From: Bacillus methanolicus MGA3
GTDB lineage: Bacteria; Bacillota; Bacilli; Bacillales; Cytobacillaceae
DNA: 64,000 bases
Assembly: GCF_000724485.1 (NCBI RefSeq)
Contig: NZ_CP007739.1
Span: 1,038,843 to 1,102,842, forward strand
Direction: 5' to 3'
Position 1 is the stretch's first letter, and every line of letters begins with the position of its first letter. Below the pieces are notes generated by a model that was not told where the DNA came from, ran no database searches, and saw nothing but the letters and a program-made list of their open reading frames with translations. A program made the translations under genes and the position numbers. Below, piece after piece: positions 53,670 through 62,732 of this stretch.

Positions 53670-55211
53670 ATGTCATCTGCAAAAACGATCTCTGAAGCAT
53701 TAAAAGAGAAGCAGAAAGCGATTGAATCCGGAGGACATCCAAAATATCATGAAAAATTAAGTGTGCAAAATAAATTATTTGTCCGTGATCGTCTTAAGCT
53801 ATTATTTGATGATGGAAAATATGAGGAAGATGGAAAATTTGCCAATTATATAGCCGGAGATTTGCCTGCAGACGGCGTTGTAACCGGAATTGGCAAAATC
53901 AACGGCCAGACTGTTTGTGTTATGGCAAATGATTCAACTGTAAAAGCTGGTTCATGGGGAGCAAGAACGGTTGAAAAAATTATACGCATCCAGGAAACTG
54001 CTGAGAAGCTAAAAGTTCCGATCTTATATTTAGTAGATTCGGCAGGAGCAAGAATAACAGACCAGCTTGAGATGTTTCCGAACCGACGCGGTGCAGGGCG
54101 AATCTTTTATAATCAAGTGAAGCTTTCAGGCATGGTACCGCAAATTTGCCTCTTGTTTGGGCCGTCTGCTGCGGGAGGTGCTTACATACCTGCGTTTTGT
54201 GACATTGTGATAATGGTTGATCAAAATGCATCCATGTACTTAGGCTCTCCGCGTATGGCCGAAAAAGTAATAGGGGAAAAAGTAACACTAGAAGAAATGG
54301 GCGGTGCTTATATGCACTGTACGGTAAGCGGATGCGGGGACATGCTTGTTTATTCTGAAGAAGAAGCTATTGAATCAGCAAGAAAATATTTAACTTATTT
54401 TCCTCCAAGCTTCAAAGAAAAACCACCATTGATTGAAGGCATTCAGCCGAGAGAAGGGCGTGCTTTAGAAGAAATCATTCCACAAAATCAAAATGCGCCA
54501 TTTGATATGTATGAATGCATTAATGTTCTAATTGATGAAGGCAGTTTTTTTGAAATAAAAAAGCTGTTTGCTCCTGAATTGATTACCGGACTTGCAAGAA
54601 TAAATGGCCGGGTGGTTGGAATTATTGCCAACCAGCCAAAAGTAAAAGGCGGGGTTCTTTTTGTTGATTCAGCTGATAAGGGAGCTAAATTTATTCAGCT
54701 GTGCGACGCTTTCCATATTCCATTGTTGTTCTTAACGGATGTGCCCGGTTTTATGATCGGAACAAAAGTAGAACGTGCCGGAATTATTCGACATGGAGCA
54801 AAATTGATTGCAGCGATGAGTTCTGCGACTGTTCCGAAAATTTCTGTCATTGTCAGGAAGGCGTATGGCGCCGGCCTCTATGCTATGGCAGGGCCTGCTT
54901 TTGAACCGGATTGCTGCATTGCACTGCCGACTGCGCAAATTGCTGTAATGGGGCCGGAAGCGGCTGTTAATGCAGTTTATTCAAACAAAATAAATGCAAT
55001 AGAAGATCCTAAAGAACGAATGGCTTTCATACATGAAAAACAGAAGGAGTATAAAGAACATATCGATATATATAAATTAGCTTCAGAGCTAATAGTTGAT
55101 GAGATCGTTTCCCCTGCTGATTTAAGGGAAGTCCTTGTTCAGAGATTTTCCTATTATGAGACAAAAGAAATGGTATTCAGCACTCGCAAACATCCTGTCT
55201 ATCCGGTTTAG
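53670..55211 (+). CDS. Acyl-CoA carboxylase, carboxyltransferase (beta) subunit
   Basis: 513 aa, propionyl-CoA or methylcrotonyl-CoA carboxylase beta type with two crotonase-like halves. GGHPKYHEKLSVQNKLFVRD at the start; FGPSAAGGAYIPAFCDIVIM and PGFMIGTKVERAGIIRHGAK form the CoA and biotin pockets. The acyl substrate cannot be fixed from sequence: an Asp in the pocket suggests short-chain acyl-CoA, but the methylcrotonyl type is also possible. ATG 53670 follows ATAGGAGG, 37 nt after the carrier gene. It ends the three-gene operon. Confidence 0.9.
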   Translation: MSSAKTISEALKEKQKAIESGGHPKYHEKLSVQNKLFVRDRLKLLFDDGKYEEDGKFANYIAGDLPADGVVTGIGKINGQTVCVMANDSTVKAGSWGARTVEKIIRIQETAEKLKVPILYLVDSAGARITDQLEMFPNRRGAGRIFYNQVKLSGMVPQICLLFGPSAAGGAYIPAFCDIVIMVDQNASMYLGSPRMAEKVIGEKVTLEEMGGAYMHCTVSGCGDMLVYSEEEAIESARKYLTYFPPSFKEKPPLIEGIQPREGRALEEIIPQNQNAPFDMYECINVLIDEGSFFEIKKLFAPELITGLARINGRVVGIIANQPKVKGGVLFVDSADKGAKFIQLCDAFHIPLLFLTDVPGFMIGTKVERAGIIRHGAKLIAAMSSATVPKISVIVRKAYGAGLYAMAGPAFEPDCCIALPTAQIAVMGPEAAVNAVYSNKINAIEDPKERMAFIHEKQKEYKEHIDIYKLASELIVDEIVSPADLREVLVQRFSYYETKEMVFSTRKHPVYPV

Positions 55212-55360
55212 ATTTTATAAAGCTAATCTTCTATTTTTCGCTCTCAAACCTCCTTTTCATAAGTTGAAAAAGAGGTTTATTTTAATTTGGAGACAAAAGT
55301 AACTTTTCATCTTTAAATCTGTTAAAATATTGACTAAATGATGTCAATTGAGGGGTTTTT

Positions 55361-56263
55361 ATGAAAGTTGGGATTATCGGCGGCGGTTCTATCGGATTGC
55401 TTTTTGCCTATTATTTAAACAAGTGTTTTGATACAACAATTTACACACGAACAGATCGGCAAGCATGCATGATAGGAGCAAAAGGGTTGTTGTTTGAAAA
55501 AAACAAGAAACAAGAAACTGTGCAAATCAAAGCGGAAAGTTTTTTTAATTGGAACGGGGATGAAGATCTTACAGTTATAGCAGTTAAGCAATATCATCTC
55601 GAGGATGTGCTCGCTCAAATTCGCGAGAAATCGAACCGTATGGGATCTTTTCTTTTTTTGCAAAATGGAATGGGCCATCTAAAACAAATCAGCAATCTCT
55701 CTGCAGAAAATATATATATCGGTTCAGTGGAGAATGGCGCCTACAAAGCTGGTGATCGTCATGTTTGCCATACCGGTGAAGGCGTAAATAGGGTTGCAGT
55801 CTATTTTGAAAAGGATCGTTCTCTTATACACAATTTTATTAAGCCGTTATCGGACTTCTTTCCATTTGTGATGGAAGAGAATTATGACGAAATGCTGAAA
55901 AAAAAACTGGTTGTCAATGCTGTAATTAATCCTCTGACAGCGATTCTTCGTGTACCTAATGGTGAATTGCTTGCCAATCCTTTTTATCGAGAAATTTTTC
56001 GCGCTCTCTTTAAAGAAATAAGTGACGTTTTACATCTTAAAGATGAACACGCCTACTATCAGCACCTTATTAATGTTTGTCAAAAAACAGGAAAAAATCG
56101 ATCTTCCATGTTAAAAGACATTGAAGAAAACAGAAAAACAGAGGTTGATGCCATTTTAGGATTTTTGCTTGAGGAAGCTAGAAAAGAAAACAGGCTTGCT
56201 CCATTATTACATAATTATTATAGCTTAATTAAAGGAATAGAGTATAAGGAGGTGGTGAACTAG
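55361..56263 (+). CDS. ylbQ: 2-Dehydropantoate 2-reductase family protein
   Basis: 300 aa. The Rossmann motif GIIGGGSIGLLFAYYL at the N-terminus binds NADP(H); FLQNGMGHL carries the conserved Asn, and KKLVVNAVINPLTAILRVPNG the catalytic lysine region. It reduces ketopantoate to pantoate in pantothenate synthesis. Equivalent to B. subtilis YlbQ (PanE-like); paralogues exist, so the activity is likely but not certain. Stop is 2 nt from the next gene. Confidence 0.88.
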   Translation: MKVGIIGGGSIGLLFAYYLNKCFDTTIYTRTDRQACMIGAKGLLFEKNKKQETVQIKAESFFNWNGDEDLTVIAVKQYHLEDVLAQIREKSNRMGSFLFLQNGMGHLKQISNLSAENIYIGSVENGAYKAGDRHVCHTGEGVNRVAVYFEKDRSLIHNFIKPLSDFFPFVMEENYDEMLKKKLVVNAVINPLTAILRVPNGELLANPFYREIFRALFKEISDVLHLKDEHAYYQHLINVCQKTGKNRSSMLKDIEENRKTEVDAILGFLLEEARKENRLAPLLHNYYSLIKGIEYKEVVN

Positions 56264-56264
56264 G

Positions 56265-56660
56265 ATGTCATCCATTTTCTCTTCTATTATTGCCACATTT
56301 GTTACGATGCCTTTTCTTGGGTATGTGGTTGTCTTTATTATCAGCAAACAGCTGACAGGAAACCATCGCCGGTCTGTGCTTCTCGCAATAGACGTAAGTA
56401 CGTTCTTGTTAATCATTTCGGTTCATTATTTAACGGTTGCGATTTGGAAGAAATCATTTTTAGGAATTATTTTTATTACGATTTTAATAACAGCGATTAT
56501 ATTTGTTTTTTTTCATTGGAAAACGAAAGAGGATATCATTTTTCCGCAAGTTTTCAGAGGGGTTTGGAGGATTAATTTTTTATTGTTTTTTTCTGCATAC
56601 ATAGTTCTATTTCTTTATGGACTGATTCAAAAAGTTGCCTCTTCACTGTCTATGCCGTAA
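56265..56660 (+). CDS. DUF3397 membrane protein
   Basis: 131 aa with four transmembrane helices (about 7-25, 42-58, 65-85, 100-122). TFVTMPFLGYVVVFIISKQL and HRRSVLLAIDVSTFLLIISV fit DUF3397, a Bacillaceae membrane family found before bshC (recalled). ATG 56265 follows AAGGAGGTGGTGAACTAGG, only 2 nt after ylbQ, so the two share a transcript. Function unknown. Confidence 0.8.
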   Translation: MSSIFSSIIATFVTMPFLGYVVVFIISKQLTGNHRRSVLLAIDVSTFLLIISVHYLTVAIWKKSFLGIIFITILITAIIFVFFHWKTKEDIIFPQVFRGVWRINFLLFFSAYIVLFLYGLIQKVASSLSMP

Positions 56661-56758
56661 AATTGCCTGGTCTAGGCAAAGCTTTTCCTTTTCAATAATG
56701 TCAATGCTATACTCTTTACTGAATGAAAATCGTTTAAAAGAAAGGAAGTATACCATAC

Positions 56759-58393
56759 ATGGAGATTTTGAATCTCTCAATCCCGTCTGCAAATCGATTT
56801 GCAACGGATTACATAAATCAAGAATCCTATATGAATAAGTTTTTTCATTATAAATTTAAAGATCCTTCCGCAATGTTTGAACGTATAAAAGAACTTCAAG
56901 CAAGAAATTTTCAGAGAGAAGAATTAGCCAATTATATTGAGGGCTTTATGGAACGATTTCCTTCGTCTGATGCAGTAAAACGATCTATAGATAAGCTGAG
57001 GCAAGAAAACAGTGTAGTGGTGATTGGAGGACAGCAAGCCGGTATATTGACGGGACCGCTTTATACCATTCATAAAATCATTTCCATTGTTGTTTTAGCC
57101 CGGCAAAAAGAACGGGAATTTGGCATACCAGTTGTTCCGGTATTTTGGATCGCCGGGGAGGATCACGATTTCTTAGAAATTAACCATATTTACGTTTCAG
57201 CGAATCAAAAAATTGAAAAATGGACATATCCCGAAAGGGTCATCGAAAAAAAGATGGCATCCGATATTCCTCTTAATAAAGAGGTTTGTTTAAAATGGAT
57301 TGAACGCATCATTGAAACATATGGTGAAACGAATCATACAAATTCTTTGCTCGAATTTCTGGAACAATCTTTAAATCATTCAAAGACATTTGTTGATTTT
57401 TTTGCCTATATGATTATGGCTTTTTTTAAGGAAACGGGCTTACTGATTGTTGATTCTGGCGACAGGAAACTACGCAGTCTAGAAAAGGATATTTTTGTTA
57501 GACAAATAAAAGGATGCAGTGATATTACCCGATCTGTTTTGAGTCAGCAAGACGAGATGAAGAAACAAGGATTTAAGCCGGCAATCGAACTTTCTTCACA
57601 AACGGCAAATTTGTTTTATTATGACCCTTCTTTTCAGGAACGGATTTTGCTCGAATACGACAGTAAAGCAGGCAAATTTTTCGGTAAAAATGGAACGGTT
57701 TCTTTTTCAGAAGAAGAATTATTAAATATCGCTTTAACGAATCCGGAAAATTTGAGCAATAATGTTGTGACAAGGCCGTTGACACAAGAGTGGCTTTTTC
57801 CAACACTTGCATTTATCGGTGGCCCCGGTGAAATAGCCTATTGGGCTGAATTAAAAACTGTTTTCGAAAGATTTGAAATAAAGATGCCGGTGATTGTTCC
57901 TCGTTTAAATATTACGTTATTAGAGCGGTCAATTGAAACAGATCTAAACGAATTAGGAATGGATATAAAAGAAGTATTAAGCATGGGGGTGCAAAGACAA
58001 AAGGAATTATTCCTTTCCACTATTAAAAATGAAACGATTGAAGCGCTGTTTTTGGAAACAAAAAAGCAGCTCATTGATCAATATGAGCAGATTGAAGAAC
58101 AAACAAAGCATCATAACAAAGGTTTAATCCCATTATTAAATAAAAACCGCACCTTCATATTAAAACAAATTGATTTTATGCAAAGAAAATTTGAAGAATT
58201 CGATAGGCTTAAACACGAAATTACATTAAGAAAGTTTGAACGGATTGAATCTTCCTTAAAACCAAACGGTCTTCCTCAAGAAAGAATCTGGAATATCTTA
58301 TACTATCTGAACCGATATGGTTTTCGCTTTTTGGATGATCTTTTAAACTTGCCTTATCAATTTGACGGGACACATAAACTCATAAAAATTTAA
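56759..58393 (+). CDS. bshC: Bacillithiol biosynthesis cysteine-adding enzyme BshC
   Basis: 544 aa. MEILNLSIPSANRFATDYIN, VVIGGQQAGILTGPLYTIHK, VPVFWIAGEDHDFLEINHIY and the C-terminal coiled coil (about 380-475) are characteristic. It adds cysteine to glucosaminyl-malate, the last step of bacillithiol synthesis, the main low-molecular-weight thiol of Bacilli. ATG 56759 follows AAAGGAAG. Equivalent to B. subtilis YllA, directly upstream of mraZ. A terminator follows. Confidence 0.95.
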   Translation: MEILNLSIPSANRFATDYINQESYMNKFFHYKFKDPSAMFERIKELQARNFQREELANYIEGFMERFPSSDAVKRSIDKLRQENSVVVIGGQQAGILTGPLYTIHKIISIVVLARQKEREFGIPVVPVFWIAGEDHDFLEINHIYVSANQKIEKWTYPERVIEKKMASDIPLNKEVCLKWIERIIETYGETNHTNSLLEFLEQSLNHSKTFVDFFAYMIMAFFKETGLLIVDSGDRKLRSLEKDIFVRQIKGCSDITRSVLSQQDEMKKQGFKPAIELSSQTANLFYYDPSFQERILLEYDSKAGKFFGKNGTVSFSEEELLNIALTNPENLSNNVVTRPLTQEWLFPTLAFIGGPGEIAYWAELKTVFERFEIKMPVIVPRLNITLLERSIETDLNELGMDIKEVLSMGVQRQKELFLSTIKNETIEALFLETKKQLIDQYEQIEEQTKHHNKGLIPLLNKNRTFILKQIDFMQRKFEEFDRLKHEITLRKFERIESSLKPNGLPQERIWNILYYLNRYGFRFLDDLLNLPYQFDGTHKLIKI

Positions 58394-58410
58394 TCGAATT
58401 GAAAACATTT

Positions 58411-58443
58411 AAAGGGAAAGCTTGAATGAAAAGCTTTCCCTTT
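58411..58443 (+). terminator. Intrinsic terminator of bshC
   Basis: AAAGGGAAAGCTT and AAGCTTTCCCTTT form a perfect 13-bp stem around a 7-nt loop. It is followed by AATGTT, so the T tract is short. Confidence 0.8.
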
Positions 58444-58460
58444 AATGTTGCAATTATTTA

Positions 58461-58474
58461 TTAAAGCGTTTTCA
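58461..58474 (+). promoter_or_regulatory. Candidate cre site upstream of mraZ
   Basis: TTAAAGCGTTTTCA matches 13 of 14 positions of the CcpA cre consensus. It lies after the bshC terminator and about 140 nt before the mraZ start. Confidence 0.4.
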
Positions 58475-58555
58475 AAATTTTGTCAGACAAATAAATAAGT
58501 CAAATGTTTGTTTTCGGCAGGAAAAAATTAGCTATGGGAAGAATATAAAAAATAG

Positions 58556-58580
58556 GTGGTGAAAAGTGGGGGTATGTGGT
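58556..58580 (+). promoter_or_regulatory. MraZ-box direct repeats
   Basis: GTGG occurs at 58556, 58566 and 58576, exactly 10 bp apart, twice within AAAAGTGGG-like context; two more lie at 58597 and 58606. MraZ binds tandem G-rich repeats (TGGGN or GTGG) with 10-bp period upstream of its own gene in other bacteria. This is probably the autoregulatory site of the division and cell-wall cluster. Confidence 0.6.
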
Positions 58581-58611
58581 ACATTTGAAATAGAAAGTGG
58601 GGTTAGTGGGC

Positions 58612-59043
58612 ATGTTCATGGGCGAGTACCATCATAACGTCGATAATAAAGGGCGTTTAATTGTTCCGGCAAAATTCCGCGAGCAACTCGGTGAAATGTT
58701 TATATTAACCCGCGGATTGGATCAATGTTTATTTGGCTACCCCCTATCTGAATGGAAGCTGATTGAAGAAAAGTTAAAAGGGCTTCCACTCACCAAAAAA
58801 GATGCCCGCGCATTTACCCGATTTTTCTTTTCAGGCGCCACTGAATGCGAACTTGATAAACAAGGAAGGATTAATATTGCCCCCCCGCTGATTCAATACG
58901 CCAAATTAGAAAAAGAATGTGTTATCTTAGGAGTTTCCAATCGAATTGAAATATGGAGCAAACCAATTTGGGAAGAATATTTCAATGAATCGGAAGAATC
59001 TTTTGCCGAAATTGCAGAAAATATGATTGGATTCGATATATAA
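58612..59043 (+). CDS. mraZ: Transcriptional regulator MraZ
   Basis: 143 aa from ATG 58612 ([20 protein letters not shown]); the frame is open 5 codons further upstream, but this start is the family norm. Two tandem SpoVT/AbrB-like domains (about 5-50 and 78-125; second copy [20 protein letters not shown]). It is a ring-forming DNA-binding regulator of the division and cell-wall genes, including its own. It opens the cluster mraZ-rsmH-ftsL-pbpB-spoVD. Confidence 0.95.
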   Translation: MFMGEYHHNVDNKGRLIVPAKFREQLGEMFILTRGLDQCLFGYPLSEWKLIEEKLKGLPLTKKDARAFTRFFFSGATECELDKQGRINIAPPLIQYAKLEKECVILGVSNRIEIWSKPIWEEYFNESEESFAEIAENMIGFDI

Positions 59044-59103
59044 CAACAGAATTATTATGTTAAAATAATTTTCTGCTATATCGATTGGAAAGGTGGAAAT
59101 GTA

Positions 59104-60036
59104 TTGTTTGAACATACTACGGTGCTATTGGAAGAAGCTGTTGAGGGGCTTGCGATTAAACCGGACGGAGTATATGTTGATTGTACTCTTGGCGGAGCAG
59201 GACACAGCGAGTTGATTTTAAAACACTTGTCTGGAAGAGGAAAACTGTTTGCATTCGACCAAGACGAAACAGCAATAGCGCATGCAAAAGAAAAGCTTAT
59301 TCCATATGGAGAGAAAATAACAATTATTAAAAGCAATTTCCTTTACATTGAAGAGGAATTGTCCAAATTCGGCATCGATAAAGTTGATGGAGTTTTATAC
59401 GATCTCGGTGTTTCTTCGCCGCAACTGGACAACCCTGAACGAGGATTTAGCTATCATCATGATGCCCCGCTTGACATGCGGATGGATAAAGATGCGGAAC
59501 TTTCTGCATTTGATGTGATTAACTATTGGCCGTACGAGGATTTAGTCAGGATTTTCTTTCAATACGGCGAAGAAAAGTTTTCAAAGCAAATTGCAAGAAA
59601 AATAGAGACTGCCAGGGCTAAAAAAGCCATTGAAACTACTGGAGAACTTGTTGAAATAATCAAAGACGCCATACCTGCTCCTGCTAGAAGAAAAGGAGGT
59701 CATCCTGCCAAAAGAATTTTTCAGGCGGTGCGAATTGCTGTAAATGATGAACTTGGTGTTTTTGAAAAATCTTTGCAAAAGTCGATAAACCTTTTAAATA
59801 AGGGCGGCCGAATCAGTGTCATAACATTCCATTCACTTGAGGACCGAATATGTAAAACGGTATTTAAAAATGCCAGTGAGACCCCGAATTTACCCCCGGG
59901 TTTGCCAGTGATTCCGCAAGAATATAAACCAATCATGAAGCTAATTACGCGCAAACCAATTGTGCCTAGTGAACGGGAATTAGAGCAAAACAACCGGGCA
60001 AGATCGGCTAAATTACGGATTGCAGAAAAATTATAA
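59104..60036 (+). CDS. rsmH: 16S rRNA (cytosine1402-N4)-methyltransferase RsmH
   Basis: 310 aa. [20 protein letters not shown], the SAM-binding [34 protein letters not shown] and [20 protein letters not shown] are diagnostic. It methylates N4 of C1402 in the 30S decoding centre. TTG 59104 is used, behind GAAAGGTGGAAATGTA. Formerly mraW or yllC. ftsL follows after 32 nt. Confidence 0.96.
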   Translation: MFEHTTVLLEEAVEGLAIKPDGVYVDCTLGGAGHSELILKHLSGRGKLFAFDQDETAIAHAKEKLIPYGEKITIIKSNFLYIEEELSKFGIDKVDGVLYDLGVSSPQLDNPERGFSYHHDAPLDMRMDKDAELSAFDVINYWPYEDLVRIFFQYGEEKFSKQIARKIETARAKKAIETTGELVEIIKDAIPAPARRKGGHPAKRIFQAVRIAVNDELGVFEKSLQKSINLLNKGGRISVITFHSLEDRICKTVFKNASETPNLPPGLPVIPQEYKPIMKLITRKPIVPSERELEQNNRARSAKLRIAEKL

Positions 60037-60068
60037 AAAATAAATGAAAAAAAACAGGAGGGGAAAAA

Positions 60069-60422
60069 ATGGGAAATCTAGCAAGAAAACTGCAGCAGGA
60101 ACAACAGAATCGTACAAGTCAAGCACCTAAAAAAGCCAAAGTGAAAAAAATTCGGGTTTCACCTGGTGAGATTCTTTTAGGAGTTGTTTTTACAGCGGCA
60201 GTTTGTTTTGGAGCCGTGCAAATCGTTTCCAACCAAGCGGCAATATATGAAATAAATAAAGACGTACAAATGGCAGAAAAGAATATTCAAGAACAAAAGA
60301 AAGTCAACAGCGACTTAGAGATGCAAGTAAAAGAATTAAGCACATATGATCGGATTTTGAAAAAGGCGAAGGAACTCGGATTACAATTGAATGAAGATAA
60401 TGTTAAGGTTGTGCAAGACTGA
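60069..60422 (+). CDS. ftsL: Cell division protein FtsL
   Basis: 117 aa bitopic membrane protein: a basic cytoplasmic N-terminus (about 1-35, KKAKVKKIRVSPGE), one transmembrane helix (about 38-58) and an extracellular coiled coil (about 62-112, VQMAEKNIQEQKKVNSDLEM). It forms a divisome complex with DivIC and FtsB-like partners and helps PbpB at the septum. ATG 60069 follows AGGAGGGG. The last base overlaps the pbpB start (TGATG). Confidence 0.92.
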   Translation: MGNLARKLQQEQQNRTSQAPKKAKVKKIRVSPGEILLGVVFTAAVCFGAVQIVSNQAAIYEINKDVQMAEKNIQEQKKVNSDLEMQVKELSTYDRILKKAKELGLQLNEDNVKVVQD

Positions 60423-62632
60423 TGCAAAAGAAACAACCAAATATGAATCTCGGAGCAGCGGTATTATTTATAATATTCAGCCTGCTCTTTTTTGTCTTGC
60501 TATTCAGGTTTATTTCAATCCAAATCACCGGAGAAGCCGCAGGGCAAAATCTTGCGGCTAAAGCACACCAGAAGTACATGAAGGAGATGAAAATAGAGGC
60601 TAAGAGAGGAACGATTTATGACAGAAAAGGGGAAGTAGTGGCGGAAGATGGTGTGTCATATACCCTTGTTGCTATTCTTGATAAATCAATGACGACAAAT
60701 CCAAATAAACCGCAGCATGTCGTCGATCCGGAAATGACTGCCCGGAAATTAGCAAAATATATTGATTTAAGCGAGGACGAAATTTACAAAAGGTTGACCG
60801 TAAAAGGCAAATTCCAGGTTGAGTTTGGAAAAGCCGGCCGTGATCTGTCGTATCAAACAAAAAAGAAAATCGAAGAATTAAAACTGCCGGGGATCACATT
60901 CAGAAGGGAAATGAAGCGCTTTTATCCGAACGGAATATTTGCTTCCCATGTTGTTGGCTTTGTAGAAAAAGAAGAAGATAAGAAAGGGAATGTAAAATCG
61001 GTAGGCAAGATAGGGATTGAAAAAGCATTGAATTCTGAACTTACCGGAAAAGCCGGCTCTGTTCGATTTGAAAGTGATTCTTGGGGCATTTTGCTTCCGG
61101 ATGGCAAGGAAAAGATTAAACCCGCTAAAAATGGCGATGATGTTTATTTAACAATCGATAAGAAGATCCAAACTTTTCTTGAAGATGCCTTAAGCAAAGT
61201 TGATAAAGAATACAATCCTGCAAAAATTATTGCAATTGTTGCAGATCCAAAAACAGGTGAAATTTTAGCTATGGGACAGCGCCCGACATTTAATCCGGAA
61301 ACACGCGAGGGACTTGGAAAAAGCTGGTATAATGAAGTTGTTGAAAATGCAATTGAACCAGGTTCGACAATGAAGATTTTTACGCTGGCTGCAGCGATTC
61401 AAGAAAATGTATTTAATCCAAATGAATGGTACAAGTCAGGCAGCTATCGTGTAACGAAAAACTCACCTGTGATTCGTGACCATAACGGCAGCGGATGGGG
61501 GACCATTACATATTTGGAGGGTATACAGCGTTCATCGAACGTTGCTGTGGCTAAAATTGTTAACGAAAAATTAGGTTTTGAAAAATTCAGAGAATATTTG
61601 ACCAAATTTGGCTTTGATAAACCGACCGGAATTGATTTGCCAAATGAAGTAACCGGAAAAATCAAGTACGATTGGCCGATAGAAAAAATCACGACTGCTT
61701 ATGGCCAAGGGACTACTGTGACGCCTATCCAGCTAATCCAGGCAGCTATTGCTATTGCAAATGATGGTAAAATGTTGAAACCACATGTTATTGATAAAAT
61801 TGTCGATTCACAAACCGGGAAAGTAATAAGGGAAACAAAACCTGAAGTAACCGGAACCCCGATTTCAAAAGAGACAGCGAAAAAAGTAAGGGATATTCTT
61901 GGAACGGTCGTGTCCTCTCCAAAAGGAACTGGTTATAACCGTTATAATATTAAGGGCTATGAGGTTGCAGGCAAAACTGGAACCGCGAATATACCTGGAC
62001 CGAACGGAAAGTACTTGAGGGGGAGTAATGATTACCTATTTTCTTTTTTGGGAATGGCACCGAAAGATAATCCGGAACTCATCATGTATGTAGCGGTTCA
62101 ACAGCCCGAAGTCGGAACCTATGCTGACGGATATAAACCTGTTTCAAAAATTTTTAACACAGTTATGAAGAGCAGTTTGCAGTACTTAAATATTAAACCA
62201 GTGCAGCAAGAAAAGGCAGTTGCTAATCTTGTTCCGGATGTAACAGGTTTATCTGTAGAGAAAGCAACGAAAATCTTGCAAGCAAAAGGATTTGATATTG
62301 TATTAACAGGAAAGGGGAAAACAATAGAGGCCCAATTGCCGTCAGGAAACACAACGATACTTGAAGGTGAAAAAATTATTCTTAAGACAGAAGGAGATGT
62401 AACCGTTCCGGATATGACTGGCTGGTCGAGAAGGGATGTCATGAAATTTGCGAAAATAGGAGGACTTCAGTTAAACATAACTGGCAGCGGTTATGTCGTC
62501 AATCAAAAACCAAACCCTGGAGTTTTTTTAAAAAAAGGAGAGTACTTAATTGTACATTTAGAACCTCCAGAAAAGCAAACTAATAACGTGATTGACCAGC
62601 AAAGTGATGAACAAAATGCTGTGAAAGATTAA
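60422..62632 (+). CDS. pbpB: Septal penicillin-binding protein 2B
   Basis: 736 aa class B penicillin-binding protein. N-terminal membrane helix (about 12-32), dimerisation domain (KRGTIYDRKGEVVAEDG), transpeptidase domain with the active-site serine in EPGSTMKIFT, SSN in IQRSSNVAVAKI and KTGTAN, then two C-terminal PASTA domains (VPDVTGLSVEKATKILQAKG; VPDMTGWSRRDVMKFAK). It cross-links septal peptidoglycan with FtsW. The ATG shares a base with the ftsL stop. Confidence 0.95.
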   Translation: MQKKQPNMNLGAAVLFIIFSLLFFVLLFRFISIQITGEAAGQNLAAKAHQKYMKEMKIEAKRGTIYDRKGEVVAEDGVSYTLVAILDKSMTTNPNKPQHVVDPEMTARKLAKYIDLSEDEIYKRLTVKGKFQVEFGKAGRDLSYQTKKKIEELKLPGITFRREMKRFYPNGIFASHVVGFVEKEEDKKGNVKSVGKIGIEKALNSELTGKAGSVRFESDSWGILLPDGKEKIKPAKNGDDVYLTIDKKIQTFLEDALSKVDKEYNPAKIIAIVADPKTGEILAMGQRPTFNPETREGLGKSWYNEVVENAIEPGSTMKIFTLAAAIQENVFNPNEWYKSGSYRVTKNSPVIRDHNGSGWGTITYLEGIQRSSNVAVAKIVNEKLGFEKFREYLTKFGFDKPTGIDLPNEVTGKIKYDWPIEKITTAYGQGTTVTPIQLIQAAIAIANDGKMLKPHVIDKIVDSQTGKVIRETKPEVTGTPISKETAKKVRDILGTVVSSPKGTGYNRYNIKGYEVAGKTGTANIPGPNGKYLRGSNDYLFSFLGMAPKDNPELIMYVAVQQPEVGTYADGYKPVSKIFNTVMKSSLQYLNIKPVQQEKAVANLVPDVTGLSVEKATKILQAKGFDIVLTGKGKTIEAQLPSGNTTILEGEKIILKTEGDVTVPDMTGWSRRDVMKFAKIGGLQLNITGSGYVVNQKPNPGVFLKKGEYLIVHLEPPEKQTNNVIDQQSDEQNAVKD

Positions 62633-62732
62633 TGAATGAATATCCAGCGGTTTTGAGATTGTTCTAATCTTATATGTACAAGCATATAAATGAACGAGCC
62701 GTTTAAGTGGTGCAAAGGAGGTTCGTTCATTT

